Shown piece after piece: positions 1 to 8,866 of a stretch of 10,109 nucleotides of DNA (the stretch's first letter is position 1; each line of letters starts with the position of its first letter). Both the position numbers and the translations under genes were made by a program. The stretch spans positions 1-10,109 of the forward strand of contig VBNP01000043.1 of the NCBI GenBank assembly GCA_005877965.1. The letters run 5' to 3'. The notes under the pieces were generated by a model, which was given only the letters and a program-made list of their open reading frames with translations, was not told the origin of the DNA and did no database searches. The DNA is from Gammaproteobacteria bacterium. Its GTDB lineage: Bacteria; Pseudomonadota; Gammaproteobacteria; Steroidobacterales; Steroidobacteraceae.

Positions 1-102
1 CAGCGCCAGCGCCGAGTACACCGGATTGCGCGCCGTGATCACGCCGAGCGCCGCGGCGATGAGCAGGGCGCCGAACACGTAGAACAGCGCCTCGATCAGC
101 AT
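1..102 (-). CDS. nuoJ: NADH-quinone oxidoreductase subunit J, N-terminal part
   Basis: This is the first 34 codons of NuoJ; the rest lies beyond position 1. NuoJ (ND6 homologue) is a multi-spanning subunit of the complex I membrane arm, needed for proton pumping. The reading starts at ATG (102-100) with MLIEALFYVFGALLIAAALG, followed by VITARNPVYSALAL. That is one hydrophobic helix and then the R/H-NPVxxxL motif that marks the NuoJ N-terminus. It begins 37 bp after the nuoI stop, in the same direction, which is the standard nuo order. No clear Shine-Dalgarno sequence is seen before the ATG; the upstream bases are very GC-rich. Identity rests on a short piece plus position, but both agree well. 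Confidence 0.88.
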   Translation of the reverse strand, partial: MLIEALFYVFGALLIAAALGVITARNPVYSALAL

Positions 103-139
103 GCGCGGCCGCCGGCGGCGCGAGGGCTGAGGCGCGTTC

Positions 140-622
140 TCATCGGTAGGGCGCGTCCGCGGCCCGATCGGCGGCGATCATCGCCTCGTAGCGTTCGCCG
201 ACCGCGAGCAGCTTGTCCTTGCTCATGATGTTCTCGCCGCGCCGCTCCATGTGGTACTCGAGAATGCGGGTGAGCACGATGGCGTCCACCGGGCAGGCCT
301 CCTCGCAGAAGCCACAGTAGATGCACTTGAACAGATCGATGTCATAGCGCGTGGTGCGCCGCGTGCCGTCCGGTGCCACCTCCGAGTCGATGGTGATGCA
401 CACCGCCGGGCACACCGCCTCGCACAGCTTGCAGGCGATGCAGCGCTCCTGGCCGTTCGGGTAGCGGCGCAGCGCGTGCAGGCCGCGAAAGCGCGGTGAC
501 TGCGGGGTCTTCTCTTCCGGATAGTTGAGGGTGTACTTGCGGCTGAACAGAGTGCGGGCCGTGACCATGAGCCCCTTGAGGAGCTCCGGCAGCAGGAAGG
601 TCTTGAGCGGATTCACACCCAT
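140..622 (-). CDS. nuoI: NADH-quinone oxidoreductase subunit I (two [4Fe-4S] ferredoxin-type)
   Basis: NuoI carries clusters N6a and N6b, which pass electrons along the connecting arm of complex I towards NuoB and quinone. The 160-residue protein has the usual family length. Two ferredoxin-type motifs are visible: C61-x2-C64-x2-C67-x3-C71-P and C100-x2-C103-x2-C106-x3-C110-P. The N-terminal stretch (residues 1-30, ending TLFSRKYTLNYPEE) is the amphipathic membrane-contact region typical of NuoI. The second motif is followed by PVDAIV and the Tyr/Arg-rich stretch common to bacterial NuoI. The ATG start at 622 lies 12 bp after the nuoH stop, so the two are almost certainly co-translated. The product is cytoplasm-facing and peripheral to the membrane. 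Nothing is missing or unusual. Confidence 0.97.
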   Translation of the reverse strand: MGVNPLKTFLLPELLKGLMVTARTLFSRKYTLNYPEEKTPQSPRFRGLHALRRYPNGQERCIACKLCEAVCPAVCITIDSEVAPDGTRRTTRYDIDLFKCIYCGFCEEACPVDAIVLTRILEYHMERRGENIMSKDKLLAVGERYEAMIAADRAADAPYR

Positions 623-634
623 GAATGCATCCGC

Positions 635-1711
635 TCAGTGGTACCAGGCGCGCGACCACGGCCCGATGCGGTACACGGCCAGCAGCATCTCTACGCCGAT
701 CCACACCAGGGTCACAGGGATCAGCGCCTTCCACCCCAGGCGCATGATCTGGTCGTAGCGGTAGCGCGGGAAGGTCGCCCGGAACCACAGGAACAGGAAC
801 ACCAGGCAGAACACCTTGAGGAACAGCCACAGGAAACTCGGCTGTCCGAGGAAGGTGTCACCCAGCCCGAGCCATGCATAGCCCTGCAAGGGTCCCTCCC
901 AGCCGCCGAAGAAGAACACCGCGGTGAGCGTCGAGATCAGGATCATGTTGGCGTATTCGGCGAGGAAGAACAGCGCGAACGCGATGCCGGAGTACTCGAC
1001 GTGGAAGCCGGCGACGATCTCGGATTCGCCCTCGGCCACGTCGAAGGGCGCGCGGTTGGTCTCGGCGACGCCGGAGATGAAATACACCATCAACAGTGGG
1101 AACAGCCAGAACCAGTTCCAGGACAGCAGCCCGCCCTCCTGGGTGCGCACGATGGTGCCGAGGTTCATGCTGCCGGTGGCCATGAGCACGCCGACCAGCG
1201 CGAAGCCCATGGCGATCTCATAGGCCAGCATCTGCGCCGCGGAGCGCATGGCGCCCAGGAACGCGTATTTGGAGTTCGCCGCCCAGCCGGCGACGATGAC
1301 GCCGTACACACCCATGGAGGTGAGCGACAGCAGGTACAGCAGGCCCGCGTCGGCCTTCGACACCACCACCGTTGGCGACAGCGGGATCACCGCCCAGGCC
1401 GCGAACGCCGGCACGAGTGCGACGATGGGCGCGAGCCGGAACAGGAACTTGCTCGAATTCGTCGGGATGATGACTTCCTTCACGAGGAGCTTGATCACGT
1501 CGGCGAACGGTTGTCCCACTCCGGGCAGCAGACCGAAGAGGCGCACGCGGTTCGGTCCGCGGCGCAGCTGCATCCAGCCGATGACCTTGCGCTCCCACAA
1601 AGTCAGCAGCGCCACGCAAACGATCAGCACCACCGTGATCACCAGTATCCACGCGGTGGAGCGCGCGTAGTCCGGCAGCGACAGCCAGGTGGTTGCGAGG
1701 GTTTCGAGCAC
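635..1711 (-). CDS. nuoH: NADH-quinone oxidoreductase subunit H (quinone-chamber subunit)
   Basis: NuoH (ND1 homologue) is the membrane subunit that joins the two arms of complex I and forms the quinone entry channel and the start of the charge-transfer path. The protein is 358 residues with about eight hydrophobic helices. Family signatures are WERKVIGWMQLRRGPNR (residues 39-55), the acidic loop AETNRAPFDVAEGESE (216-231) followed by GFHVEYSG, and RATFPRYRYDQIM near residues 311-323, close to the C-terminus. The start is GTG at 1711-1709. No in-frame ATG precedes it, and the next methionine (residue 47) lies inside the conserved region, so GTG is the only sensible start. A weak purine stretch (AAGGCGGA) lies upstream. 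The gene begins 22 bp after the nuoG stop and ends 12 bp before nuoI. Confidence 0.97.
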   Translation of the reverse strand: MLETLATTWLSLPDYARSTAWILVITVVLIVCVALLTLWERKVIGWMQLRRGPNRVRLFGLLPGVGQPFADVIKLLVKEVIIPTNSSKFLFRLAPIVALVPAFAAWAVIPLSPTVVVSKADAGLLYLLSLTSMGVYGVIVAGWAANSKYAFLGAMRSAAQMLAYEIAMGFALVGVLMATGSMNLGTIVRTQEGGLLSWNWFWLFPLLMVYFISGVAETNRAPFDVAEGESEIVAGFHVEYSGIAFALFFLAEYANMILISTLTAVFFFGGWEGPLQGYAWLGLGDTFLGQPSFLWLFLKVFCLVFLFLWFRATFPRYRYDQIMRLGWKALIPVTLVWIGVEMLLAVYRIGPWSRAWYH

Positions 1712-1733
1712 GTGCGCGGTCCGCCTTGGCGTT

Positions 1734-3917
1734 TCAGTACGTCACGGCCGGCGTGCGGCCTTCACGCGTTCTCTGCAGCGACGGCGCGCGGCGCAGCAGC
1801 GCATCGGTCTGGTACATCGGCACGTCCACCAGCGCCGCACCCATCGCCGCCCCGGCCTCATCGACCTCCTGCACCGCGTGAGTGCCCTGGTAGCCCGCGG
1901 GCCTCAGCGCGGCACACGCCTCGCGCACCTCACGCAGGACATCCTCGGAGGACTGGTAGTCGAAGCCCTCGAGACCGAGCAGGTTGCCGAGTACCCGCAG
2001 CACCTTCCAGCCCGGCCGCGCCTCCCCCACCGGCGCCGCCGCCCCGCTGTGGCTCTGCCACAACCCCTCGCAGTTGACGTACGTGCCGGAGGTCTCGGCG
2101 AACGTGCCCATCGGCAGCAACAGGTGCGCGACGCGCTTAATCTCCTCGCTGGCGAACGGGGTCGCCGCGACCACGAACTCGGCGCGGGCGAGGGTGCGCA
2201 GGCTCTGGGGAACGAGCGCATCGAGCGAGGGTTCCAGACCGCCGAGCAGCAGGTAGGCCCGCAGCGGGCTCTCCAGCATGTCGCGCGCGTTGAGGCCCGC
2301 CTGCGCCACCGTCCTGCCGCCCGCCTCGCGATGCGGGATCGCCCCGGCCAGATAGGCGCCCGCGGCGTTGCCGCCTTCGGCGAGCCGGCCCAGGGACGCG
2401 CCGGTGATCTGCGCCAGCGCCGCAGCGAGCGCGCGCAGGTCCGCGAACGCCGCGTGACGCGCCGCCAGAGCGCCGAGCCACACGGCGCGCTTTCCCCCGC
2501 CGAGCAGCACCTGCGCGGCCGCACGATGCGCCTCGCTCACGCGCGCCGCGCCCACCGCGCCGCCGAGCTGCCGGGGCACGGGCTTGCCCGCCGCGGCCGC
2601 CGCCGCGGCCACGACCGCCGCGAGATCCGCCGCGAGATCGGCCGGCGCGCAGGTCAGGTACGCCTTCACCGGGAACAGATACGGGAAGCGCGCCGGGTTC
2701 AGCATCGCCACCTGCGCGCCGCGCAGCACCGCCTTGCGCACCCGATGCGCGAGAATCGGCACCTCGCGGCGCAGGTTCGCCCCGATCACCAGCAGCGCAT
2801 CCAGCGAATCGACCTCGGCGATGTGCATGCCCAGTCCCGGAAACACCGGATCCGCCTGCTGGTCGCGGAAATCGCGCTGCCGCAGGCGGTGATCGACATT
2901 GTGGCTGTTCAGTCCCCGCGCGATGCGCCCCGCGAGGTACAGCTCCTCGAGCGTGCCCGAGCTGCTCGCCAGGACACCGAGGTCGGGGGCGCGGGCGCGC
3001 AGCCCCTGCGCGACCTGCGTGAGCGCGCTCTCCCAGTCGGTCTCGACCCAGGCGTCCGCGCGGCGCAGCAGCGGGTGCATCAGGCGATCGGGGCTGTATA
3101 CGCCCTCGTAGCTGAAGCGGTCACGGTCGGCGATCCAGGTCTCGTTGATCGCCTCGTTCTCGCGCGGCACGACCCGCATCAGCCTGCCGCGCAGCACGTG
3201 GCCGAAGAGATTCGTGCCCACCGGATCGTGCGGGGAAATCAGCGCCGTGGAGCTCATCTCCCAGGCGCGCGCGCTGAAGCGGTACGGCTTGGAGATGAGC
3301 GCGCCCACCGGGCACAGGTCGATGACGTTGCCGGAGAGCTCGTGATTCACCGTGCTCTCTATATAGGTGCGCACCTTCATGTGCTCGCCGCGGCCGATCA
3401 TGCCCAGCTCCTGGATGCCGGCGATCTCCTCGGTGAAGCGGATGCAGCGCGTGCAGTGGATGCAGCGCGTCATGTCGGTCGCGATGAGGGGACCTAAGTT
3501 CTCGTCGGGCACCGAGCGCTTGCCCTCGTGGTAGCGGGATAGGTCGCGCCCGAAGCCGACCGCCAGATCCTGCAGCTCGCACTCCCCGCCCTGGTCACAG
3601 ATCGGGCAGTCGAGCGGGTGATTGATGAGCAGGAATTCCATGGTGGCGCGTTGCGCGCCGATGGCACGCGCGGACTTGGTGAAGACCTTCATGCCCTCGA
3701 CCACCGGGGTGGCGCAGGCCGGCAGGGGCTTGGGCGCCTTCTCCACCTCCACCAGGCACATGCGGCAGTTGGCCGCGACCGAGAGCTTGTCGTGGTAACA
3801 GAAGCGCGGCACATAGGCGCCGTGCGCATCGGTGACGCGTATGAGCATCTCGCCCTTGCGCGCCTTCACCGGCACACCGTCGATCTCGATATTGACCAGC
3901 TCATCCGCCATGCTCAT
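1734..3917 (-). CDS. nuoG: NADH-quinone oxidoreductase subunit G, short form without N7 cluster
   Basis: NuoG is the large iron-sulfur subunit of the NADH-oxidising arm. The 727-residue protein begins with a [2Fe-2S] domain (C40, C51, C54, C68; cluster N1b). Next comes the His-Cys3 site (H100, C104, C107, C113; N5) and a [4Fe-4S] site (C152, C155, C158, C202; N4). After residue 210 it continues as a degenerate molybdopterin-oxidoreductase fold. The stretch WEMSSTALISPHDPVGTN (residues 219-236) has no cysteines, so the extra N7 cluster found in E. coli and Thermus is absent, as in mitochondrial 75-kDa and alphaproteobacterial NuoG. The C-terminal half is rich in Ala and Arg, with a poly-Ala tract near residue 440. 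Two in-frame ATGs lie 6 bp apart (3917 and 3911); neither has a strong ribosome-binding site. The gene starts 13 bp after the nuoF stop. Confidence 0.96.
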   Translation of the reverse strand: MSMADELVNIEIDGVPVKARKGEMLIRVTDAHGAYVPRFCYHDKLSVAANCRMCLVEVEKAPKPLPACATPVVEGMKVFTKSARAIGAQRATMEFLLINHPLDCPICDQGGECELQDLAVGFGRDLSRYHEGKRSVPDENLGPLIATDMTRCIHCTRCIRFTEEIAGIQELGMIGRGEHMKVRTYIESTVNHELSGNVIDLCPVGALISKPYRFSARAWEMSSTALISPHDPVGTNLFGHVLRGRLMRVVPRENEAINETWIADRDRFSYEGVYSPDRLMHPLLRRADAWVETDWESALTQVAQGLRARAPDLGVLASSSGTLEELYLAGRIARGLNSHNVDHRLRQRDFRDQQADPVFPGLGMHIAEVDSLDALLVIGANLRREVPILAHRVRKAVLRGAQVAMLNPARFPYLFPVKAYLTCAPADLAADLAAVVAAAAAAAGKPVPRQLGGAVGAARVSEAHRAAAQVLLGGGKRAVWLGALAARHAAFADLRALAAALAQITGASLGRLAEGGNAAGAYLAGAIPHREAGGRTVAQAGLNARDMLESPLRAYLLLGGLEPSLDALVPQSLRTLARAEFVVAATPFASEEIKRVAHLLLPMGTFAETSGTYVNCEGLWQSHSGAAAPVGEARPGWKVLRVLGNLLGLEGFDYQSSEDVLREVREACAALRPAGYQGTHAVQEVDEAGAAMGAALVDVPMYQTDALLRRAPSLQRTREGRTPAVTY

Positions 3918-3930
3918 GTGCGGGCGCGGC

Positions 3931-5258
<1,328 letters not shown>

Positions 5259-5262
<4 letters not shown>

Positions 5263-5795
5263 TTCAGGCCATCCAGGATCTGATCGAGCGACTCGGGTGT
5301 CAGGTGCTCGTGGAACACGTGATCCACCATCATCATGGGTGCGCCCGTGCAGGCCGCCAGGCACTCCTCCTCCTGCTTGAGGAAGATGCGGCCGTCGGGA
5401 GTACTGTGGTTCAACGTGATGCCGAGCTTGCGCTGCGCGTGCGCCGCCAGCTCCTCGGCGCCGTTCAGCATGCAGGAGATGTTGGTGCAGATGCTGACGT
5501 GATGCCGCCCGCAGGGATGGGTCTCGAACATCGAATAGAAGCTCGCAACCTCGTACACCTGGATCGGCGGCAGACCCAGGTACTCCGCCACCGCGTCCAT
5601 GAGGTCCGCGGTGAGGAAGCCGTGGTTCTGCTCCTGCGCCGCGCGCAGCGCCGCGAGGCCCGCCGAGCGCTGGCGCCCGGGCGGGAACTTCGCGACCCAG
5701 CGATCGATCTGCCTGCGGGTCTCCGGCGACAGCAGCTGCAGCTTGCTGGCGAGTGCCGTGCCGCCGATACCGACGTTGCTACGCTCTGAGCTCAC
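5259..5795 (-). CDS. nuoE: NADH-quinone oxidoreductase subunit E (24-kDa [2Fe-2S] subunit)
   Basis: NuoE is a thioredoxin-fold subunit of the NADH arm that holds the off-path [2Fe-2S] cluster N1a and works with NuoF. The product is 178 residues. The cluster ligands are C103 and C108 (CTNISC) and C145 and C149 (ECLAACTGAPMM). The helical N-terminal domain contains the family motif GLPPIQVYEVASFYSMF (about residues 74-90). The start is GTG at 5795, overlapping the nuoD stop by four bases (GTGA). A purine-rich GGGGAAA about 7 nt upstream, inside the end of nuoD, can serve as ribosome-binding site. No ATG occurs before residue 66 (inside DLMDAVAEYL), so GTG is well supported. The overlap suggests translational coupling to nuoD. 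Confidence 0.95.
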
Positions 5796-7060
5796 CGGTC
5801 GATTTCCCCGAACACGATGTCCTGCGAGCCGATCACCGCCACCACGTCGGCGAGCATATGGCCAAGGCACATCTCCTCGAGTGCGGCCAGATGCGCAAAC
5901 CCGGGCGCCCGGCACTTGAGGCGATACGGCTTGTTGGCGCCATCAGATACCAGGTAGATGCCGAACTCGCCCTTGGGAGCTTCCACGGCAGCGTAGGTCT
6001 CTCCTTCCGGTACTTCATAGCCTTCCGTGAAGAACTTAAAGTGATGGATGAGGGACTCCATGTCATCTTTCATCTGCTCGCGCGAGGGCGGGCGCACCTT
6101 GCGGTCATCGATCATCACCGCTCCCGGATGCGCGTGCAGCCACGCCACGCACTGACGGACGATGCGGTTCGCCTGGCGCATCTCCTCGACGCGCACCAGG
6201 TAACGGTCGTAGCAGTCGCCGTTCACGCCCACCGGCACATCGAAATCCATGCGCTCGTACACTTCATAGGGCTGCTTCTTGCGCAGGTCCCAGGCAACGC
6301 CTGAGCCGCGCAGCATGGGACCTGAGAAGCCCAGCTGCAGGGCGCGCTCCGGCGACACCACCCCGATGTTGACCGTGCGCTGCTTCCAGATGCGGTTGTC
6401 GGTGAGCAGCGTCTCGTAGTCGTCGATGGCGGCCGGGAACGCTTGCGTGAACGCCTGGATGAAATCCAGCAGGGTGCCGGCGCGCGCCTCGTTCATGCGT
6501 GCCGCTTCCTTCGCCGAGCGCCATCTGGACGCCTGGTACTTCGGCATCGAAGCCGGCAGATCGCGGTGCACGCCGCCGGGGCGGTAGTAGGTGGCATGCA
6601 TGCGCGTGCCGGACACCGCCTCGTAGACGTCCATCAGCTCCTCGCGCTGCTTGAAACACAGCAGGAACACCGTCATGGCGCCGACGTCGAGCCCGTGAGA
6701 GCCGAGCCACATGAGGTGATTCAGGATGCGCGTGATCTCATCGAACATGACGCGGATGTACTGCGCGCGCTCGGGCGGCTCGATGCCGAGCAGCCGCTCG
6801 ATCGCGAGCACATAGGCGTGCTCGTTGCACATCATGGACACGTAGTCGAGCCGGTCCATGTAACCGATCGACTGGTTGAAGGGCTTCGACTCCGCAAGCT
6901 TCTCGGTGGCGCGATGCAGCAGACCGATGTGTGGATCGGCCTTCTGGATCACTTCGCCGTCCATCTCCAGCACCAGCCGCAGCACGCCGTGGGCGGCCGG
7001 GTGCTGAGGCCCGAAGTTCATGGTGTAGTTGCGAATCTCGGATAGCGGCGTGGCGGCCAT
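5792..7060 (-). CDS. nuoD: NADH-quinone oxidoreductase subunit D (49-kDa, quinone site)
   Basis: NuoD (49-kDa homologue, related to the large subunit of NiFe hydrogenases) forms the quinone-reduction pocket together with NuoB and NuoH. The product is 422 residues, close to the family norm. It opens with NYTMNFGPQHPAAHGVLRL. Comparison with the Thermus subunit places the quinone-site residues at H24 (in AAHG) and Y73 (in DRLDY). Other family blocks are PHIGLLHRATEKL (about 43-55), NHLMWLGSHGLDVGAMT, and the C-terminal VIGSQDIVFGEIDR. The ATG at 7060 overlaps the nuoC stop by one base (TGATG). NuoC and NuoD are separate here, unlike the fused NuoCD of enterobacteria and pseudomonads. The gene ends in a four-base overlap with nuoE. 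Confidence 0.97.
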   Translation of the reverse strand: MAATPLSEIRNYTMNFGPQHPAAHGVLRLVLEMDGEVIQKADPHIGLLHRATEKLAESKPFNQSIGYMDRLDYVSMMCNEHAYVLAIERLLGIEPPERAQYIRVMFDEITRILNHLMWLGSHGLDVGAMTVFLLCFKQREELMDVYEAVSGTRMHATYYRPGGVHRDLPASMPKYQASRWRSAKEAARMNEARAGTLLDFIQAFTQAFPAAIDDYETLLTDNRIWKQRTVNIGVVSPERALQLGFSGPMLRGSGVAWDLRKKQPYEVYERMDFDVPVGVNGDCYDRYLVRVEEMRQANRIVRQCVAWLHAHPGAVMIDDRKVRPPSREQMKDDMESLIHHFKFFTEGYEVPEGETYAAVEAPKGEFGIYLVSDGANKPYRLKCRAPGFAHLAALEEMCLGHMLADVVAVIGSQDIVFGEIDR

Positions 7061-7755
7061 CAGCGCGGCACCTGCGGATCCTTGAGTGCGGGCTCGTAGC
7101 GATGGTCGTGGCGGATGACCTTCGGCACCAGCACCCGGGGGGTGATGCTCACCGGCTGGTACACGACCCGCTGCTTGTCGGGGTCGTATTGCACTTCGAC
7201 GTTGCCGATGAGCGGAAAGTCCTTGCGGAACGGATGCCCGATGAAGCCGTAGTCGGTGAGGATGCGGCGCAGGTCGGGGTGGCCGCGGAACAGAATGCCG
7301 AACAGGTCGAACGCCTCGCGCTCGAACCAGTTGGCGCTCGCCCACAGGTCCACCACCGAATCGACTACCGGCTCGGCGGAATCCGGGCACTTCACCGTCA
7401 GTCGCAGCCGCTGGTTGTGGCTGATGGACAGCAGGTTGTAGACCACGGCAAAGCGGCCCGCGCCGTTCGGGTCGGGCCGGTCGTTGCGCGCCACGCGGCC
7501 GCGGCTGAAACCGGAGTGCGTGGCGCTCGAGGTCTGCCACTCGTCGCGACCGTAGTCGAGGTAGTCGACGCCCGCCAGATCCATGAGCATCTCGAACTTC
7601 AGGTCCGGTGCGTCGCGCAGGGTGCGGCACACGGCGAGCAGCGCGCCGGCATCGGTTTCGTACGCCAGCTCGTGCGCGAGCGCGGGCCGGCGGCGCACGC
7701 TGCCGGCAAGCTGCGCGTCAACCTTCACGGCGAGGGCTTCGGTCAGCTCGCTCAA
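7060..7755 (-). CDS. nuoC: NADH-quinone oxidoreductase subunit C (30-kDa), TTG start
   Basis: NuoC is a structural subunit of the connecting arm that packs against NuoD and has no cofactor. From the TTG at 7755 it is 231 residues. The 30-kDa subunit signature FEREAFDLFGILFRGHPD (about residues 144-161) is complete and is followed by RRILTDYGFIGHPFRKDFPL. The earlier block FEMLMDLAGVDYLDY is also typical. No in-frame ATG or GTG lies between the nuoB stop and the conserved region. The TTG (MSELTEALAVKVD) is preceded by GGAGAG at 8-nt spacing, so it is the best start. Two out-of-frame ATGs in the 22-bp gap open reading frames of only three codons. The gene overlaps nuoD by one base (TGATG). Confidence 0.93.
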   Translation of the reverse strand: MSELTEALAVKVDAQLAGSVRRRPALAHELAYETDAGALLAVCRTLRDAPDLKFEMLMDLAGVDYLDYGRDEWQTSSATHSGFSRGRVARNDRPDPNGAGRFAVVYNLLSISHNQRLRLTVKCPDSAEPVVDSVVDLWASANWFEREAFDLFGILFRGHPDLRRILTDYGFIGHPFRKDFPLIGNVEVQYDPDKQRVVYQPVSITPRVLVPKVIRHDHRYEPALKDPQVPR

Positions 7756-7777
7756 GCGGTCATCTCTCCATCCGTGC

Positions 7778-8269
7778 TTATCGGGCGATCGCGCTCGTAC
7801 GGGCAATCTTCTTCTGCAGCTGCACGATGCCGTACACCAGTGCTTCCGCGGTCGGCGGGCAGCCGGGGACGTACACATCGACCGGCACGATGCGGTCGCA
7901 GCCGCGGACCACGGCGTACGAATAATGATAGTAGCCGCCGCCGTTCGCACACGAGCCCATGGAAATGACCCAGCGCGGTTCGGCCATCTGGTCGTACACC
8001 TTGCGCAGCGCCGGAGCCATCTTGTTGACCAGCGTCCCGGCGACGATCATGACGTCCGATTGGCGCGGGCTGGGGCGGAATACCACGCCGAAGCGGTCGA
8101 GGTCGTAACGTGAAGCCCCGGCGTGCATCATTTCCACCGCGCAACACGCGAGTCCGAAAGTCATCGGCCACAGCGACCCGGTGCGTGCCCAGTTGACCAG
8201 GCTGTCCAGTTGCGTCGTGAAGAAGCCGCGCTGCGCGAAACCCTCCGGGTCCTGCACCGCTAGTCCCAC
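7778..8269 (-). CDS. nuoB: NADH-quinone oxidoreductase subunit B (cluster N2)
   Basis: NuoB (PSST homologue) holds [4Fe-4S] cluster N2, the last electron carrier before quinone. The ligands are the tandem cysteines in FGLACCAVEMM (C42, C43), C107 in SMGSCANGGGYYH and C137 in VPGCPPTAEAL, numbered from the GTG at 8269. The protein is then 163 residues, near the usual 158-170. This GTG has AGGGAG about 7 nt upstream and overlaps the nuoA stop by 10 bases. Two in-frame alternatives are GTG at 8257, just after the nuoA stop (159 residues, starting QDPEGFAQRGFFTT), and ATG at 8290 (170 residues, no visible ribosome-binding site). The protein identity is certain; the exact start is not. Confidence 0.95.
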   Translation of the reverse strand: MGLAVQDPEGFAQRGFFTTQLDSLVNWARTGSLWPMTFGLACCAVEMMHAGASRYDLDRFGVVFRPSPRQSDVMIVAGTLVNKMAPALRKVYDQMAEPRWVISMGSCANGGGYYHYSYAVVRGCDRIVPVDVYVPGCPPTAEALVYGIVQLQKKIARTSAIAR

Positions 8270-8628
8270 TCGAGGGCTCCCTTCTTCCATTCGTAGATGA
8301 ACCCGACCACGAGAATCGCGAGAAAGATGCTCATGGCGACGAGGCCGGCGAGCCCGATCTTGCCCAGCGCAACGGCCCACGGAAACAGGAACGCGATCTC
8401 CAGATCGAACACGATGAACAGGATCGCAACCAGGTAGTAGCGCACGTCGAATTTCGCGCGGCTGTCCTCGAAGGCCTCGAAGCCGCACTCGTAAGGCGAG
8501 AGCTTGGCGCGATCACCGTGGAAGCGGGCGAAGTAGCGCCCGATGCCGGTGCCCAGCACGAGCAGGACCAGGCCGAAGCCGGCGGCAACGATCAGGAAGA
8601 TCAGGATGGGCAGGTAGTTCGACAGCAT
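8260..8628 (-). CDS. nuoA: NADH-quinone oxidoreductase subunit A
   Basis: NuoA (ND3 homologue) is a small membrane subunit at the junction of the arms of complex I; its first loop lines the quinone cavity. The product is 122 residues with three hydrophobic helices, at about 5-26, 64-88 and 92-112. The loop carries the conserved LSPYECGFEAF segment with C48, the residue equivalent to the redox-sensitive cysteine of ND3. The second helix contains VFDLEIAFLFPWA, the family's acidic motif. It starts MLSNYLPILIFL at the ATG at 8628, and no other start fits. No Shine-Dalgarno sequence is apparent in the 18 nt between the upstream terminator-like U run and the ATG. It is the first gene of the nuo operon and overlaps nuoB. 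Confidence 0.96.
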   Translation of the reverse strand: MLSNYLPILIFLIVAAGFGLVLLVLGTGIGRYFARFHGDRAKLSPYECGFEAFEDSRAKFDVRYYLVAILFIVFDLEIAFLFPWAVALGKIGLAGLVAMSIFLAILVVGFIYEWKKGALEWD

Positions 8629-8646
8629 GGCGTGTTCGTGGCGCGT

Positions 8647-8675
8647 AAAAAAGGCAGATCGAACCCCGACCTGCC
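8647..8675 (-). terminator. Intrinsic terminator-like hairpin in the nuoA leader (possible attenuator)
   Basis: On the minus strand GGCAGGUCG (8675-8667), loop GGGUU and CGAUCUGCC (8661-8653) form a 9-bp stem with a single G-U pair, followed directly by six Us (8652-8647). This is a textbook intrinsic terminator shape. Read on the plus strand, the stem has an A-C mismatch and no U run follows, so it acts, if at all, on minus-strand transcripts. It lies downstream of a candidate promoter and 18 nt before the nuoA ATG. It could attenuate the nuo operon or stop transcripts arriving from further upstream. The structure is seen in the sequence; the function is inference. Confidence 0.6.
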
Positions 8676-8690
8676 CCCACAGAGGTTCGC

Positions 8691-8699
8691 ATTGTAGCA
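8691..8699 (-). promoter_or_regulatory. Candidate extended -10 promoter for the nuo operon
   Basis: On the minus strand TGCTACAAT (8699-8691) fits an extended -10 element (TGn followed by TACAAT, one mismatch to TATAAT). No good -35 hexamer lies 16-18 bp upstream, as is often true of extended -10 promoters. Transcription would start near 8684, leaving a leader of about 56 nt to nuoA that consists mostly of the terminator-like hairpin. Confidence 0.4.
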
Positions 8700-8736
8700 G
8701 CGCAGTCAGTCGTTTTGGTGCCGGCGCTCGGCGTCC

Positions 8737-8759
8737 GCCCCGGGGCCCCGCCCCGGGGC
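8737..8759. repeat. Two copies of the palindrome GCCCCGGGGC
   Basis: The perfect 10-bp palindrome GCCCCGGGGC occurs at 8737-8746 and again at 8750-8759, separated by CCC, so the copies are 13 bp apart centre to centre. They sit in the gap between the divergent nuoA and the plus-strand gene. They may be a protein-binding site or simply a strong GC hairpin; no known operator was recognised. Confidence 0.45.
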
Positions 8760-8866
8760 AACGCCCGCGGTCGCCGCCGCCCGAACGATCGCGTTCCGTG
8801 GGCGCGGTACACTGCTCACGGGGTACCTGGGCCGCGCGGAGCACGCGACCACGCCGCGCACCCAGC

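Noticed and set aside
638..2077. Plus-strand open frame of 479 codons opposite nuoH and the end of nuoG
   Set aside because: It is a shadow of the nuo genes with skewed composition and no hydrophobic or catalytic pattern.
1689..3497. Plus-strand open frame of 602 codons opposite nuoG
   Set aside because: It is antisense to a fully recognisable NuoG, is dominated by Arg, Ala, His and Gln as expected of a GC-rich shadow frame, and shows no domain.
7060..7062. Possible NuoCD fusion
   Set aside because: nuoC has its own TGA, which overlaps the nuoD ATG by one base in a different frame, so the proteins are separate.
7752..7771. Two tiny ATG frames in the nuoB-nuoC gap (three codons each), considered as regulatory micro-ORFs or as the nuoC start
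   Set aside because: Both are out of frame with nuoC and badly spaced from the ribosome-binding site; the TTG at 7755 has proper spacing and leads into NuoC.
8783..8796. Inverted repeat GAACGATCGCGTTC, considered as a LexA-type operator
   Set aside because: The GAAC and GTTC arms are 6 bp apart rather than 4, that box type belongs mainly to Gram-positive bacteria, and no SOS gene is nearby.
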